This document shows, piece after piece, positions 10,301-21,897 of a DNA stretch of 64,000 nucleotides. The notes under the pieces were generated by a model, which saw only the letters and a program-made list of their open reading frames with translations, made no database searches and had not been told where the DNA came from. Location of the stretch: positions 8,518,001 to 8,582,000 of the forward strand of contig PUDQ02000001.1 of NCBI GenBank assembly GCA_002964805.2. Direction: 5' to 3'. The stretch is from Trametes villosa (Eukaryota; Basidiomycota; Agaricomycetes; Polyporales; Polyporaceae). The position numbers and the translations under genes were made by a program. Numbering within the stretch: position 1 is the first letter of the stretch; every line of letters begins with the position of its first letter.

Positions 10301-12662
10301 TGTCGCCCCGGCCAACAGCTGTTTTTCGCCGGCGTGCTCGGTGGGGTAAGTGCGGCGGTGTGTGAGAGGGGCCGTCCATATCCAACGAGGCGGCCCTCGC
10401 GCTGGCACGCAGAGCTCCGATAACGTAGCAGAACTCAGCGCTGCAGCCTCAAGCATTGGGCCCGGGATCAGAAGCCCTGCAAGCTGTGCAGAACACTCAA
10501 TGGCGCGTCCTTGCTCCGGGCCTGGGAGGCGGCTGAGAAGACGGGCGTGGCCTGTATATTCGGTAGGTTCGTGATATCACTCCGCCGTGATTCCGTAACT
10601 ACGCCGTCCGCGGCCATCTACTTTTGCTCTCCGATGGCGGACGGCGCAGGGGGAGACTGGGCAGATGGCCCGGTCGCGGGTCGTGGGTTGCGGTCGAGAC
10701 TCAGACTGGGGACGGGGGTATGATCGGTTCGGGGCTCCGCGAGCGAGCGGGGGTGCGTGCGGCCAGGGACATGAATCGACGCGTACGTTTGCGGTACGCG
10801 GCTGTCCCCGGCGGCACGATAGGCGGGCCTTGCCCGGTCGACGGCGTTGTTCTCCACATTCCATTTGCGTCGATAAAGTGCCCTGTGCGCATCGTGAGTA
10901 CGAGAGGCGTCATATGTCGGTCGGCTAAGAGGCAGAACGTCTGGCTGCCAGCTGAGGCGACACGTCAAATACGCTCGCGACGGTAGAGGGACTGCTTCTT
11001 CCGCGAGTGTTGAGTATCTCGGGCGAGCGGCGAATCGGCTTCCGAACGCCACAAAGCTGCTCGAGAACTACCGACCAGATCCGGTGCGGTCATCCAGATC
11101 TGAGCGAATAAACCGGAGGTGTCCCGGGTCCTCTGTCACGCCCTGCGCGCAGAGAGCAGCAGACGCCCATCGGCGGAGGAAGCGATCCACCATCTCACAT
11201 CTGCCACTCGCATCACGCCGTCCGCGTTCGCATTCCGCGCGCCGCCAGAGCGTCCATTGCTGCCGCCGCGCTGCCCATCGATCAGAGAGCATGATAATCA
11301 GCGCTCCCGCAGATGGTCATGGCCCTCCAATTCCCTCACCGAGGCGCCCATATGCATATGCACGTCAGCCCCGCCTCCCAATCAAAGTTTCCGCCGCAGC
11401 ACCAGCCCGCCAGAGGGCACCTCCCGGCCGCTGCGGGCGGCAGCGCGCGAGAGCCGCGACCGCGGCCGTGTCAGCGGACGCGCCCGCCGCTCACGCGCCG
11501 GAGTTATGCGAGTATCGCGCGAGCGCACCCCGCGGCGCATGAGCAGCGCGGCCCAAATGTGCACACGGTCCGGACGCGAGCCTGCGTTCACACTCGTCAA
11601 TTCTGGGGTGCCCGCCGCCTCTGGACGCGTGCGCCGCGTATGGACCACTCACCGCGAGAGCGGATGCGCTCTGGCAATCACCCTGCACACACGATGATGT
11701 GTGCAGCGGTGCTGTCAGTGTCACCCCGCCATCGACGCCGTCGCGGGGCCATCATCTGATACTCATGTGCGGATGGCAGTATTGCGACATTCCTGTCCAG
11801 CTCGGGCGAGCGACCGAGCTGCGCCCACACCAGCCGTGCGGCGGGATGATATCCACCATCCCATCCGTCCGCGCAGAGTTCTGATGCTGTGGGCCTGTGA
11901 CGAGCGAGACCATCAGCATGGAAAGCACCTGCCCGACTGGGGCCTCCTTCTGACCGGTCCTTGACGCGTACGGTCCTAGGCGGTCCATCGCTCTGGCCGA
12001 ATAGCGTTCATCTCCCAGTGATGCACGCTCCGCTGCGTACTTGATGTCGTACCAGTGAGAGCGCGCCGTTCCATTAGAACGCCTGCATGCGAATGTGATC
12101 CTACCGCAACGAGTGCCCTGGGCTGAACAGGAGCGGCCGCAAAGATCCGCCGCGGCACAGGACAGGACAGATGGGCGTCGCGCGCGCCCGTGTACAGGAC
12201 AGGACCGCATCCCGCTCGCTGCACCGTGACTGGGCGAACAAAGCAGGACTGAATGGATTCGAGGGACGAGCGTCCAGATAACGGCTAGCAGCGGGTCTCA
12301 CAGGCCTTGCATATCCCGCCGCCGCTAACTAAGCTCCGGCGTGAGTGGCGTCAAGTTCACGGAGGCGCGTGCTGACGTACTGTACTTGGTCCAAGGGGGC
12401 ATCTCCAGCCTCGATCGCCGGCACCCAGTCCGTCATGGCAGACCGCGGTGGCGCCCCTAAACTGCCTTGTGCTCTGCATTTGACGACGCCTGGACTGCGG
12501 CATACGGGTTGGGGGACCGGCGGAACCTGCGCCGAGTGCACGCAGGGCGAGTGGGACAGCAAGCGCCATGATTGATGGGTATCTCCGAAATACAGGCCTC
12601 TAGACGGCGGGGTATGGCGATCGTGGTGGGGTGCACGACAGCGGGTTTCGCGAACGGAGCAC
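7325..12662. other. 5.3 kb stretch without a supportable gene
   Basis: All six frames carry overlapping stop-poor frames, the longest being 8904-9719 (plus) and 9261-9848 (minus). None shows a family motif, and they overlap one another on both strands, as expected of G+C-rich non-coding DNA. I could not assemble exons here, unlike in the similarly opaque stretch just to the right, which hides the Tctex-1 gene. A multi-exon gene with short exons could therefore have been missed. No terminal repeats, tRNA or transposase motif were found. Confidence 0.5.
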
Positions 12663-13942
12663 CTAGATCGTCCGGACGGCGAACGCGACGCAGATGCAAA
12701 TGATAGAGTCCTAATCCGGCAGAAGTCAGCTGCACGCTCGCGTTTCTGATGAGAGGCGGGCGTACGTTGGCGAACACCTCTTGAGCTACCGCGTCGGAGT
12801 CCTCCCAGTGGCACACCAGGTCGGCTCTGCTCGCCACCGGAGACAGGCGATTACGTGTGTTCGTGAGCTGCAGCGCACGTATGAACCGCTCCGCACGTAC
12901 CTGCCGCCCTGGCCCAAGTTCTCGTTTATCTGCGTCAGGACGATGTATTTACTTCGCGGACGCCGCAGTGTCAGCCGTTACGGCACGCGCACAAGCCCGC
13001 GGCGCACTCACAATCCTCGAGGCTGGATCTCTGCGCGAAGCTAGGTCAGCCACCGAACGGGAGGAGCCAGTGCCTTCACCGGATTTCATATCGATAGACC
13101 GTAAAGATTTTACGCTGCTCATGGGGCTCGGAGCGTCGGAGCACCCTAGGCACATATGTCACGCAGCACTGCGAACACTCGCCAAAAAGTGCACGCTGCC
13201 TGTACTCGAGATCCAGGGCAAGTTAGTTAGATTGAACACTCAGGTATCTCGTAGCGCCTCCCCCACCCTGTTCTCAGCGGGTAATAGAAGCCCCTGCGTC
13301 AGTTTACGATGGGCGCAATCAGCCTCAGGTTGGGGATGCCAACCCTACCCGTCTGCCACAGTCACGACAGGAATCCTCGAATATCAGACCGGACAAGTCG
13401 TTCCATAGGAATCTTGGTGGGTGGCACGTAGGATGGTTTGAACACATATCCGCGCCATAAATCTTCCTTTGGCATATAGTCAAACTCTGCGTGCGGCTAT
13501 GAGACGACTTTGGTCCAATGCCATATTCGAGGATGCCTGCCGTGATTAAACGCCGGCGAGAGATGCGAGACCATGGTACGCTGTAGTGCGAGGTCACTCG
13601 GCCTACGATATGGGGGCAAGCCACTTCAAGGATCCATGAGCAGCGTAGAATCATAGCGGTCTATCGATATGGAAATCCGCTGCAAGTCGATTGGGGGCGC
13701 GCACCTATCATCCGCTCCTTCACGCGCTCGCCTATTTCCTTAATCCACGCCTTCACCTTCTCGCGTTCGCGCGCCTCAGGCCAGGTCGCGCTTCCCAGCG
13801 TCGTCTGCAGGAGCTTCTTCATGTATGCGCGAGCGAGGTCGGCGTCGAACGTTGGCCGCGGAGACGGCGCGCTGGGGCGCGGCGAGGGTGCGGTGGAGCG
13901 CGGCGTGGGCGGTGAGCGGAGTCCCGAGGCCATGGCCGCCAT
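12663..13942 (-). CDS. Dynein light chain, Tctex-1 (DYNLT) type
   Basis: Five exons, 13942-13705, 13030-13012 (19 nt), 12951-12901, 12826-12766 and 12710-12663, give 138 residues. Exon 1 has a Pro/Ser/Arg-rich leader and the helix DADLARAYMKKLLQTTLG, then VKAWIKEIGERVKERMI. The tiny exon gives EIQPRGF. The following exons give KYIVLTQINENLGQGGR, ADLVCHWEDSDAVAQEVFAN and DSIICICVAFAVRTI, the conserved Tctex-1 beta-strand core. The protein binds dynein intermediate chain and links cargo to the microtubule motor. Every junction keeps frame. Intron 1 is 674 nt, about ten times the local norm, and contains a long inverted repeat. An upstream in-frame extension to 14212 exists (from a non-ATG codon), but 13942 gives the family's normal length. 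The gene is head to head with PEX11. Confidence 0.9.
13362..13545. repeat. Imperfect inverted repeat inside Tctex-1 intron 1
   Basis: Arms 13362-13408 and 13497-13545 are reverse complements with a few mismatches. Both contain the core ATCCTCGAATAT, and TCACGnCAGGnATCC leads into it. Outward from it lie matching GGAC, AAGTCGT and CATAG blocks. The 88-nt loop has no obvious feature. The transcript could fold into a stem of about 45 bp. It could be a relic of a small inverted-repeat element or a structured intronic RNA. Confidence 0.7.
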
Positions 13943-14253
13943 AGTCAGGATGCGCGAGCTGCCGCTGAACGTTGAGCGTCGAACGTCGAGGAGAAAGCTG
14001 GAGGATACGAGAGCCAAGGCACACGCCGCCACAGCGCGCGACACCGGCGTCTGCTGGACGGAGTTGACGCGTATTTGGCGCGCTTGCGAGCACGTGGCGG
14101 CGTTTTGCCCCGATTGGGCAGGCGGGGAAGCGATGCAGGCGCTTGCGCTTAGCGCCATCGCGGACTCGCAGTCGGGAGACGCGCTCGTTGTCCCAGGCCC
14201 GGTGGGATACACACTCGTGCTACTCGAGCTTCCTCTCGGTGCTCTGCTTGGCC
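13943..14253. promoter_or_regulatory. Shared promoter region of Tctex-1 and PEX11
   Basis: 311 bases separate the two divergent start codons, so both promoters must overlap here. No clear TATA box is visible in either direction. The minus frame of Tctex-1 stays open through most of it by chance or as an upstream extension. Confidence 0.6.
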
Positions 14254-15679
14254 ATGTCGTCTATCACCTTCCCGTACGCTGGCCCGGGCCACGCCTCCTC
14301 CTCGTCGATCTCGATGAACGACTCGCAGTACGGCTCGTCGTACGAGCCGCCGACGGACACGTCCTCGTTCCAGATGAACCCGCTCTCGTCGCACCCGCCG
14401 CGCACGCCGCGGACGTCGATCATGTCCAACGGCTCGCACGTCTTCGGCACGGACATCTACGACACCAAGGCGGACGCGGAGGAGAAGCACGCGGAGGCGG
14501 AGCCTGAGGATTCGGAGGACGAGAGCGAGAGCGCGAAGCCGGCGAAGGACCGGGTACGGCGCGAGGAGGTGTGGCGGGAGCTGCTCAAGTCGGCGAACGG
14601 CCGCGACAAGGCTTTCGTACGTCCGCGCGTGTGTTCTTGCGGGTGTGGCGGAGGAGGCTGATGACGTCGGTGTAGAAATTGCTGCAGTACTCGATGAAGG
14701 TGTACTTGTTGTTCCATGTAGCGGTCACCTCGTCCCGTGCTTTCCGGGGCCAGAAGCGACCTGCTTGGGAGGCCGAGCTCACGAAGCGGCTTACAACCGC
14801 TATTGCTGGGTTCTCGTTGACGAGGTGAGCCCACACAATTTGTGGGCCGAGTTTCATGTGATTAACGCGGTTTCCCCGCAGGAAATGCCTGATTCTCTTC
14901 AACTGGCTCCCCCCACTCACGTCGATACTTGCGCAGCACACAACCGATACATACACCACGCAGAAGGGCAAGCAGAAACCGCTGCTGCACACATTCCTGC
15001 ACGCCCCGCCACCGGTCCTGCTAGAGTTCATCAACGGTCTGGCAGATGACGCCGCCACCTTCTCCAAACTCGGCATCATTGGCAAGATTACGGGTGAACG
15101 CGCAGGCCGCCTAGCGGACTGGTGTTGGTTTGCAAGCACGCTGGTGAACCTAGTCGAGAACAGCGTTGAGAGGAGCGTCATCCTCGACCTCCAACACCAA
15201 GGTGCGTATATGCCACAACTCGTACCCGGCGTGGCGCTCATGGCCTGACTGTGCAATGCGCTCGACAGTGGAAAACCGCCTATATTCGGAGTCTATGAGT
15301 GGTGCCACCACAAAACCAAACCCTGCCGCCAACAAGCTCGATCACAAGGAGCTTGTGCGCCTCCAGCGGCAGGACTATTGGATACAGGTCACAAGGGCGA
15401 AACTCCTCATGGACCTGATATTTGTTTGTGAGTGCTTCGCCCACCTGTCGCCCACACATGACGCTCACAGTCGCGCTCGCCACAGCATACGATGTCTTCC
15501 GCCTGAAGCGCGCCAAGGGTCAGGTACAAACCATCGCTGGCCTGGCCTCTGCGGTGCTCAGGTTGGTGGCGTATCACCCCTAGCTGTTGCTGAAGCGCTG
15601 ACAGACCATGTTCATTTGCAGCTCCGCGAAGCTGTACGACAAACACCGAAGCATGCTCAGCAAGTCGCATACCCACTGA
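14254..15679 (+). CDS. PEX11-family peroxisomal membrane protein
   Basis: Six exons, 14254-14616, 14676-14824, 14882-15201, 15269-15427, 15486-15561 and 15622-15679, give 374 residues. The first 90 residues are low-complexity: Ser/Pro-rich, then an acidic EEKHAEAEPEDSEDESES patch. The PEX11 domain begins with VWRELLKSANGRDKAF and continues KLLQYSMKVYLLFHVA, a signature of the family. Later come an amphipathic stretch with WCWFASTLVNLVENSVE and the segment LVRLQRQDYWIQVTRAKLLM, ahead of the membrane helix LDLIFVSYDVF-like region. The C-terminus is KLYDKHRSMLSKSHTH. PEX11 proteins tubulate the peroxisomal membrane and drive proliferation. The long disordered N-terminus resembles the PEX11C-like fungal branch rather than the short PEX11 proteins. 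Confidence 0.9.
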
Positions 15680-15851
15680 TTCTTTTGCTCCTCTCCCTAT
15701 GGTATACCCCTGAAGTCTACGCTCATATGTTGCATCTGATATAGTCCCTAATGTCGTGTTGATTAGAATATACTGGTAATGGGTAGCGTGAGATAGTACT
15801 ACATGGTTGACAGACCCCGACAGTCGTGCGCGTCCACGGTGTCAACTTCAG

Positions 15852-16274
15852 TTACCAGGGCCACCAGGCCGACTTCTTGCCGCTGGCAGCAGACGAGCCT
15901 ACGCTCTGAAGGGCATCGTGCGCCCCCGTCTGCAGCTGCTGTCTGAGCGCCGTCACCTCCGCCTCGAGCTCCTGCACATGTGCCTGCGCCTCCTCCAGAA
16001 ACCGCTCGTGCGCGAGGTACTGCTGCCACGTCCGGAGGCCCTACAACGACTGTAAATTAACAGGACAGCAACCGGTGGCGTCGGAAGAACGTACCATGTA
16101 CACTGCGGACCCGAGGATGGCGACGGGGATCATGCCTGCGGCGAACTCGGTGTAGAACTGGGCATGGCGTGAAGGCTGGCGCGCCGAGGAGCTCGCGCGA
16201 CGCGCGCCCGCGCACTGGGCCGCATACAGGGGCAGCCTTCGAGCTGAGACGCGCAGGAGGGCAGGAGGAAGCAT
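15852..16274 (-). CDS. Small mitochondrial single-pass membrane protein, unknown role
   Basis: Exons 16274-16095 and 16040-15852 join in phase 0 to 122 residues. The start is basic and Ala/Ser-rich (MLPPALLRVSARRLPLYAAQ, then RRASSSARQPSR), as in a presequence. One hydrophobic segment follows (AAGMIPVAILGSAVYMGL, about residues 45-62), then a coiled coil (HERFLEEAQAHVQELEAEVT) to about residue 95. The C-terminus is KKSAWWPW. The layout of an inner-membrane anchor plus a coiled-coil arm fits a subunit or assembly factor of a mitochondrial complex, but I cannot name one. Its stop lies 172 bases from the stop of convergent PEX11. Confidence 0.75.
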
Positions 16275-17123
16275 AGGGCGGGCGTACGCGTGTCAGGAGG
16301 GACCACGCTCAGCGTCGAGTCGGTGACGAAGGTGCGTGAGCGGCGAAGCGCGCTGGCGCGTCGGCGATTTGCACGGCCCACGTGGTACGGCTGGGAGGTA
16401 CCGGTTCCGCGGTGGCTCATGCGGGCGTGCTCAAATGACCGCGTCCGACGTCGAGGGTCGCGCGGTCGCTGCTGGACGACGAGAGCTCTCGTCTTTCGTC
16501 ATCGACACGGGGCATGGGGAGAAGCAGCGATAGCGCATCTGTGCCCTCGCGACTGGCGTGGAGTGGCAAAGGCACCGCGGCTCAACCGAGACGCGGTCAT
16601 AGGACGCTGGCGGGGGGCACCGCCACCTTGCGCGATGGCAGCCATATCAGGTTTGAGGGTCTTTGCCTCCATCCACCCTTGCATTTTTGCGGGGTCGTCG
16701 GCTGCGGCCCTCTCCGCCGCGAAGGCGATGGTGCATTTTTGCGAGGGGGGAGCTCGAGGCCGGCGAGCTGTGCGGTAAAAACTTGCGGCCAGGGGGACAA
16801 AATATTGGACGGAGGGCGGGTGGCGGGCGCAGCAGGCCTCGCTGATATCTGGGCCGGCACCCCGCGCCCCGCGATCGCGTCTAGGGACGCGAGCCGTGGG
16901 AACGATCAAAATAATATATACCCTCCCGCTCTCCTCGCCCATTTCGTCTTCTCCAGGCCTCTCAGCATCATCTCTCCTCCAAGCGGTCTCTTCACTGGCT
17001 GGGCCCTCCTCGCTGTCGTCGTCGCCGTTGCTCTCGCTCTCGTCGACGCCGCACTCGCTCTTCCTTCCGCCCTCTCTCCCTACCAGTGTTAGACCCGGCT
17101 AATTGGACAGGCCTCCAATTGCG
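16275..17123. other. Gene-free stretch, promoter side of two divergent genes
   Basis: Lies between the start of the small mitochondrial gene (minus) and the start of the TVP38-like gene (plus). Overlapping frames on both strands show no motif. The right end is pyrimidine-rich, as in fungal 5' leaders. Confidence 0.5.
16912..16921 (+). promoter_or_regulatory. TATA-like box for the TVP38-like gene
   Basis: AATATATACC-like run about 205 bases before the ATG at 17124, followed by a C/T-rich leader. Position and strand fit a core promoter; start site not shown. Confidence 0.5.
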
Positions 17124-18673
17124 ATGGACTCGCATACCATGCCCAATCGACTTGGACACTCCGACCGTATCCCTCCCTCCCCCCTCGCGCAACCCGGCCC
17201 CTCAAATCCGCAAGCATGCAGCCAGCCACAGCCGCAACCGCACCGATTCGCGCACATCCAGGAAGTCTATGACGAGAAGGCCAGTCTATCGCAATCGGAA
17301 GGCACGTCCAAGAAGCCTGCAGGTCTGACAGCGGGCATGTCTCCCCTCCCGGGCTCTGCGTTCCCGTACTCGCCAGTAGCTGCCTCTCCCCTCTCCTCAA
17401 TACCTCCCTGGATACGCTCCCAGCGGCCTCCCCACCCCCGCCCTGCACAGCTGCAGCCACCATTCTCACCAGCGCCATGTCCCATCGCGTCAAGCTGGGC
17501 CTCGCCCTCTCCTTCCTCTGTCCGCCTTTCCTCAACACCATACACTCGTCCGCGCGCCCTGAGGATAGCTAATCTACTCAAACCCTGGATCCCTATAATC
17601 TTGTATGTTATGACGACCCTTGGCTTCCTCGCGGCCGTCAGCTTTTGGAAAGTCGAGGTTTTCGAAGGTAAGCGCCATCCTTCACCGCCCTCATCCGGCC
17701 GCGTGCTGACCAAGTTCCCTGCGATCTTTTGCATTGCATTCATCCAGCGCTGGACAAGCTCTCGCTCTGGCTCAAGTCCGACACTTATCTAGGATATGCT
17801 GTGATCTTCGCTCTCATCTTCGTAACCACATTCCGTAAGTGTCAATCACCCGCGTGATACCTCGTCCCTCGCGAGACCGCAGCTGACGACGCGCCCCTGG
17901 CAGCTCCCGTCCCACTCTACTCCACGCTCATTATCCTCTCTGGCTACACATTCGGTCCCTGGACAGGCGCGATCATCTCGTACTGGGCCTCACTCGCGGG
18001 CGCGCTCGTCGTCTTCACGCTCTCGCGCACGTTCTTCCGCGCGAGCATCTCCCGCTGGCTCTCGTGCACATGCACGATCAAGCGCGTCGTGCGCGCGATC
18101 GAGAACAACCCGAAGCTGCTCTTCCTGATCCGCCTCGCGCCGTACCCGTACAACGTCATGAACTGCCTCCTCGCCGCGTCCCCGAGCCTCACCCTTCGCA
18201 CCTACACGCTCTGCACCGCGCTCTCCCTCCCGAAGCTCATCATCCACACGAGCATCGGGAGCTCGATCCGCTCCTTCGCGTCCTACCACGTCGTGCGGCC
18301 GGACGGCACGTCCGCGCCCGCGTCCGCGAGCGACGACGAGGGCAGCGCGCTCTCGCACTACTCGACCGCGGCGGGCATCGTGCTCTGCCTCGCGATCTTC
18401 GTCTACCTCTCGTACATCACACGCAAGGCGGTCGACGAGGAGCTGATGGACGAGGATGCACTCGAGGCGCGCTACGCGGAGGAGCGCATCGCGTTTTTGG
18501 CAGGCGAGGACGAGGCGAGCCTCGACGTCGAGGAGCACATGGTCGAGGCCCCTGTGCGCACGCCCATCACCATCCGTCCGCTCCCCGCACCCGCAGCCGC
18601 GACCGCGACACCCCTCACGGCTGTATCGGTGTCTGCGTCGGCGGGCACGGACCACCCAGGATCGGACTCGTAA
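17124..18673 (+). CDS. TVP38/TMEM64 (VTT domain) membrane protein
   Basis: Exons 17124-17667, 17748-17834 and 17904-18673 give 466 residues. Residues 1-145 are a Pro/Ser-rich cytosolic region. Membrane segments begin with WIPIILYVMTTLGFLAAVSF and continue YAVIFALIFVTTF. The VTT core then shows PVPLYSTLIILSGYTFGPW, SYWASLAGALVVFTLSR and FLIRLAPYPYNVMNCLLAAS, the re-entrant-loop pattern of SNARE-associated Golgi/DedA proteins. A last hydrophobic helix (AAGIVLCLAIFVYLSYITR) is followed by an acidic tail. Fungal Tvp38 sits in the Golgi. Relatives such as TMEM41B and VMP1 are ER phospholipid scramblases, so lipid handling is plausible but inferred. The start was set at ATG 17124; the frame opens a few codons earlier only at TTG. 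Confidence 0.88.
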
Positions 18674-21021
18674 TTATTTCTCTGTATATGTTGCGCGCCC
18701 GCGGGCGCGCACGGACATGGACCTGTACACAAGTCGCACACGGTGTAAGTTGCTAGAGGTGCGCCGGTCGTTACAGTATAGTAGTAGTAGCTCGTTATTG
18801 CGCCCGCCTTCGTTCGTTCATTCGTGCTAGTCGTTTCGTGTTGGTCGTTAGCGTACTATTGTTGCTGCACGCGCTCGCGGTTCGGCTGCCCGCACGCTGG
18901 GAGGGGAGGGGCGTGGCCAGGGGCGCCTGGTGACCTAGGGTTGGTGTACTATTATTGCTATTTGCTCGCAGGCGGCGCGCGCTGTCGGTCGGATTGTCGC
19001 TGTCGCTGTCGTCGAATGAACATGCTTTCGCTTCCGCGACGGGTCGGAGCCTGGGGGTACGGGGAGTGTGCTTACCTTGACGAAAAGTGAAGTGAGCCGC
19101 CGAAGGACTCGGGACTTGCGGACTGTCCAGGTGAGCAGATCTGGCGGGGACAGCGACACGTAACAGCGGAGGACCGCCGGCAGCTGACAGGCAAAGTGAC
19201 GCAGACTCTACACGGCAGAGTCTATGCACGTCTAGGACGAACGTGCGAGCTGCGGCAAGAGCAGGGATAAACTATGGAAGCGTCTTCACCGAGCTTCACC
19301 AGACAGGATAAGCTGAAGAGCGTACAACGGCAGCCAAACGTACTCGTATTCCTCGTGTATACCGGCCGGTCACTTGACAGCGGGGGTTCGGGGGCCTTCT
19401 ATCGCCCTCCTGGGCCAGAGCTGGGGCCGCTGGCGCTGGGGTTGACGTGGACGCGTCCCCGCCTTCTGCGGGGACATCCAGGAAGGCGGCTGACCGCGTG
19501 GAAGCACGCGTGAAGGTGCGCGCGACGGCAGGGAAGCCCTCGAGAGCGCATGCGCGACCAAGACCGGCAGCGCGGAGACGACAAGGGCGAGAGATGCAGC
19601 GCGGCGGGCGGGTCTGGAAATGCGCGGGGGCGACGCGCTCCGCGGAGCACGCGTGCGCTAGAAAGGCGTGACAGGCTGAAGTCAAAGTCAAGGATGCAGT
19701 ACGTGCGCTATCCAGCGCCCGCCCGACGGGGCCTGTAGCCGATAGTGCGAGGGACACTGGCACTGGGTGGGCGCGTGCCGTCCGGGCGAGATATGTTTAG
19801 CACTGCGGCCCTTGCGAGCGGGCGGGCGGACGGCGCAGGCGCGGGCGGGGATACGGCGGGCGGACCCCGGGGCGCTGTCCGCGCGGGGCATGTGCCAGGC
19901 CCCGGCTGGGGACGGTGCCAGATTGTCTTTCTGCGGCCAGATCCTACTGTAGCATGCAGCGGCCGTGGGCCGAGTGCAATTTGCGGTGTCCGCGCCAGTC
20001 AGATGGTGGGGGTCTGTGACTGTGTGGTCCATACGGGGATGCGAGCATGTGGGCAGCGGACCGCGGTGACGGAGAGGATGGGACGGGCAGCTGCGGGGCG
20101 CGTAGCGGACGGGGATAGGCCATGCGGGATACGAGGGTGAAGATAGCGCTGGGGCGGGAGCAGTCGTGCATATGGTGCCCGAGGAGGCTGCGTGTGGATG
20201 AAGGGGAACGGGCAGCGGGCGGGGACATGAGCGGCTGTCCAGATGGCTCTTGCATATATGGCGCATGCCGACCGCTCGCGAGGATCTGTGCGGCCTTTGC
20301 GGCCGGAGTGGTTGCGCGGGGCTCGCCGAAAAAGAAGGGGTGGAGGTGAGATCCAGGTGGAGGTGCTTGACGGGGATTGCCTGAGAAGGTCTCAGAGGGC
20401 GGGCGCGCGAGCTTGCGCAAGAATGACGAGGAAGATCCTGCAGCGGGCGTGGAGATAGTACCTGCGAAGTGGGCCCGCGGGGTGGTAAGTCAGGACGTCA
20501 CCGGTGTGTCGAAGAAGAACGCCTGGACGTGGCATCGCACCGGCGGGATGCTAAGTTGGGGGAGAGTTTCTCCCACCTCATATCGCGCTGCGAGAATGCG
20601 ATGCAGCCCATTGGCGGATATATCGCCAAGTTGGGTTGCAAAGCCGTTGCGCAGACGGCGTGTAAACGTCGACGAAAACGTCTTCTGAACCTTGTGTTCT
20701 GCGCGGGGGTATGTCAGATTCCTGTTCGCCCTGCAGTTCAAATATAACCACGTACTATCAGACTGTTCCTCGTGTTCTGCATTGCTATGATGCGACTTAT
20801 CAGTATACCGGCGGACAGATCGTCGTAATCAGCGAGACAGTTCTATGATCATCTCAACTATCATACGAACGACGAGCGGATCGCAGTCAGGCTCAGTACG
20901 GGCCGAAAGTCGGTGAGCGAGCGTCGTCCAATGATACACGTAGATTGGGCAAGTTATTGATACATCCATGGGAGAGAGATGCGACGTGTTGTACAGATGT
21001 CAGTGGGAGGAGGCACCTGGC
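18674..21021. other. 2.3 kb gene-free stretch
   Basis: Between two convergent genes (TVP38-like and Rdx). Overlapping frames at 19274-20460 on both strands lack motifs and look like G+C-rich non-coding DNA. Such a long gap between two 3' ends is unusual in this window and could hide a short multi-exon gene or a non-coding transcript. Confidence 0.45.
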
Positions 21022-21651
21022 TCACTTGTCGGAATGACCGAGCGACTTGCCAGGCTGGATGTGATCCCTGATTCGTTGTTTCTGATACACAGCCAATCGA
21101 AGACGTGCGGTGAGTTATGACTTCGAATATGTTGGAGCGCTGTTCGTAGATACTTACGAGTACTTTGAGCTCTGGGAAGCTTCCCTCGACTTTCCGGTCC
21201 CACACCAAGACAGGCGGTATACCATCGAGGAAAAGCCATACCCGGAAGCGGCCGGCCGTCTCCTCAGCATTCAGCGGCATTACGGTGATTGATTTGAGAG
21301 CAGGCGTGGGGAATGTGAGGAAGAGTTCTGTTGAGACCCATGTCGCTCGGTGCAACCTGCGATTGAATGTGAGGTGATCGAATGCTTACATCGGAAGCGA
21401 GAAGTACATACCATCGACACTGCACAATCATAGGTATTCAAAAACTCGGTTAATCATGCATGTAAACTGGTACTTACTCTGTCACAGAATTCGATGGTAA
21501 CACTGGGTGCAATGGGTGCTGTCGGCGGAACGAATGTGCTCGGGTCCAAGAGACTCGGGTTCTGCACAGGCTTGGTCGGCTGCGGCGCGACGCCTATAAA
21601 TTGCTGTGCATCTGGCTGGCAGTCAACACAAACTGCGTCGGTGTCTGCCAT
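21022..21651 (-). CDS. Rdx-family (SelW/SelT/SelH-like) redox protein
   Basis: Four exons, 21651-21478, 21419-21412 (8 nt), 21356-21158 and 21081-21022, give 146 residues. A Pro-rich leader ends in SVTIEFCDR. The 8-nt exon adds C and R and the first two bases of W, forming CDRC-RW: cysteines 56 and 59 make the CxxC of the thioredoxin-like Rdx fold. Then follow LHRATWVSTELFLTFP, ITVMPLNAEETAGRFRVWLF and IPPVLVWDRKVEGSFPELKV, the conserved G-F-P-E-x-K pattern. The last exon gives KQRIRDHIQPGKSLGHSDK. Animal relatives carry selenocysteine in the motif; fungal ones have cysteine, as here. The role in thiol redox homeostasis is inferred from the family. It diverges from Pch2. Confidence 0.9.
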
Positions 21652-21897
21652 CTCTGCGTGTAATCCGCGCGTTGGAGGATGGTGGTCGAGAGCAAGCGAC
21701 GAGGGATCTGAGATCTGAGGTAAGCAAAACGGTCACGTGTATTCGACGCGTCAAAGTGCACGCGTGAAGGTCGTGCCACCACCGACGCGTCTCTCTCTCC
21801 TCCACCACCATCTCTGAGTATTGTACCTTGCCCTCGCCCACAGCTGCATACTTCCGAGGCAGCAAACAGCTGCTATACTCAAGAATAAGGCGCATAC
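21652..21897. promoter_or_regulatory. Shared promoter region of Rdx and Pch2
   Basis: 246 bases between two divergent start codons. It carries a homopurine/pyrimidine run (about 21785-21815, CTCTCTCTCCTCC). No TATA box stands out. Confidence 0.5.

Noticed and set aside
14097..14212. N-terminal extension of Tctex-1 to 14212
   Set aside because: Begins at a non-ATG codon, runs into the PEX11 promoter, has no family similarity, and would make the protein 90 residues too long.
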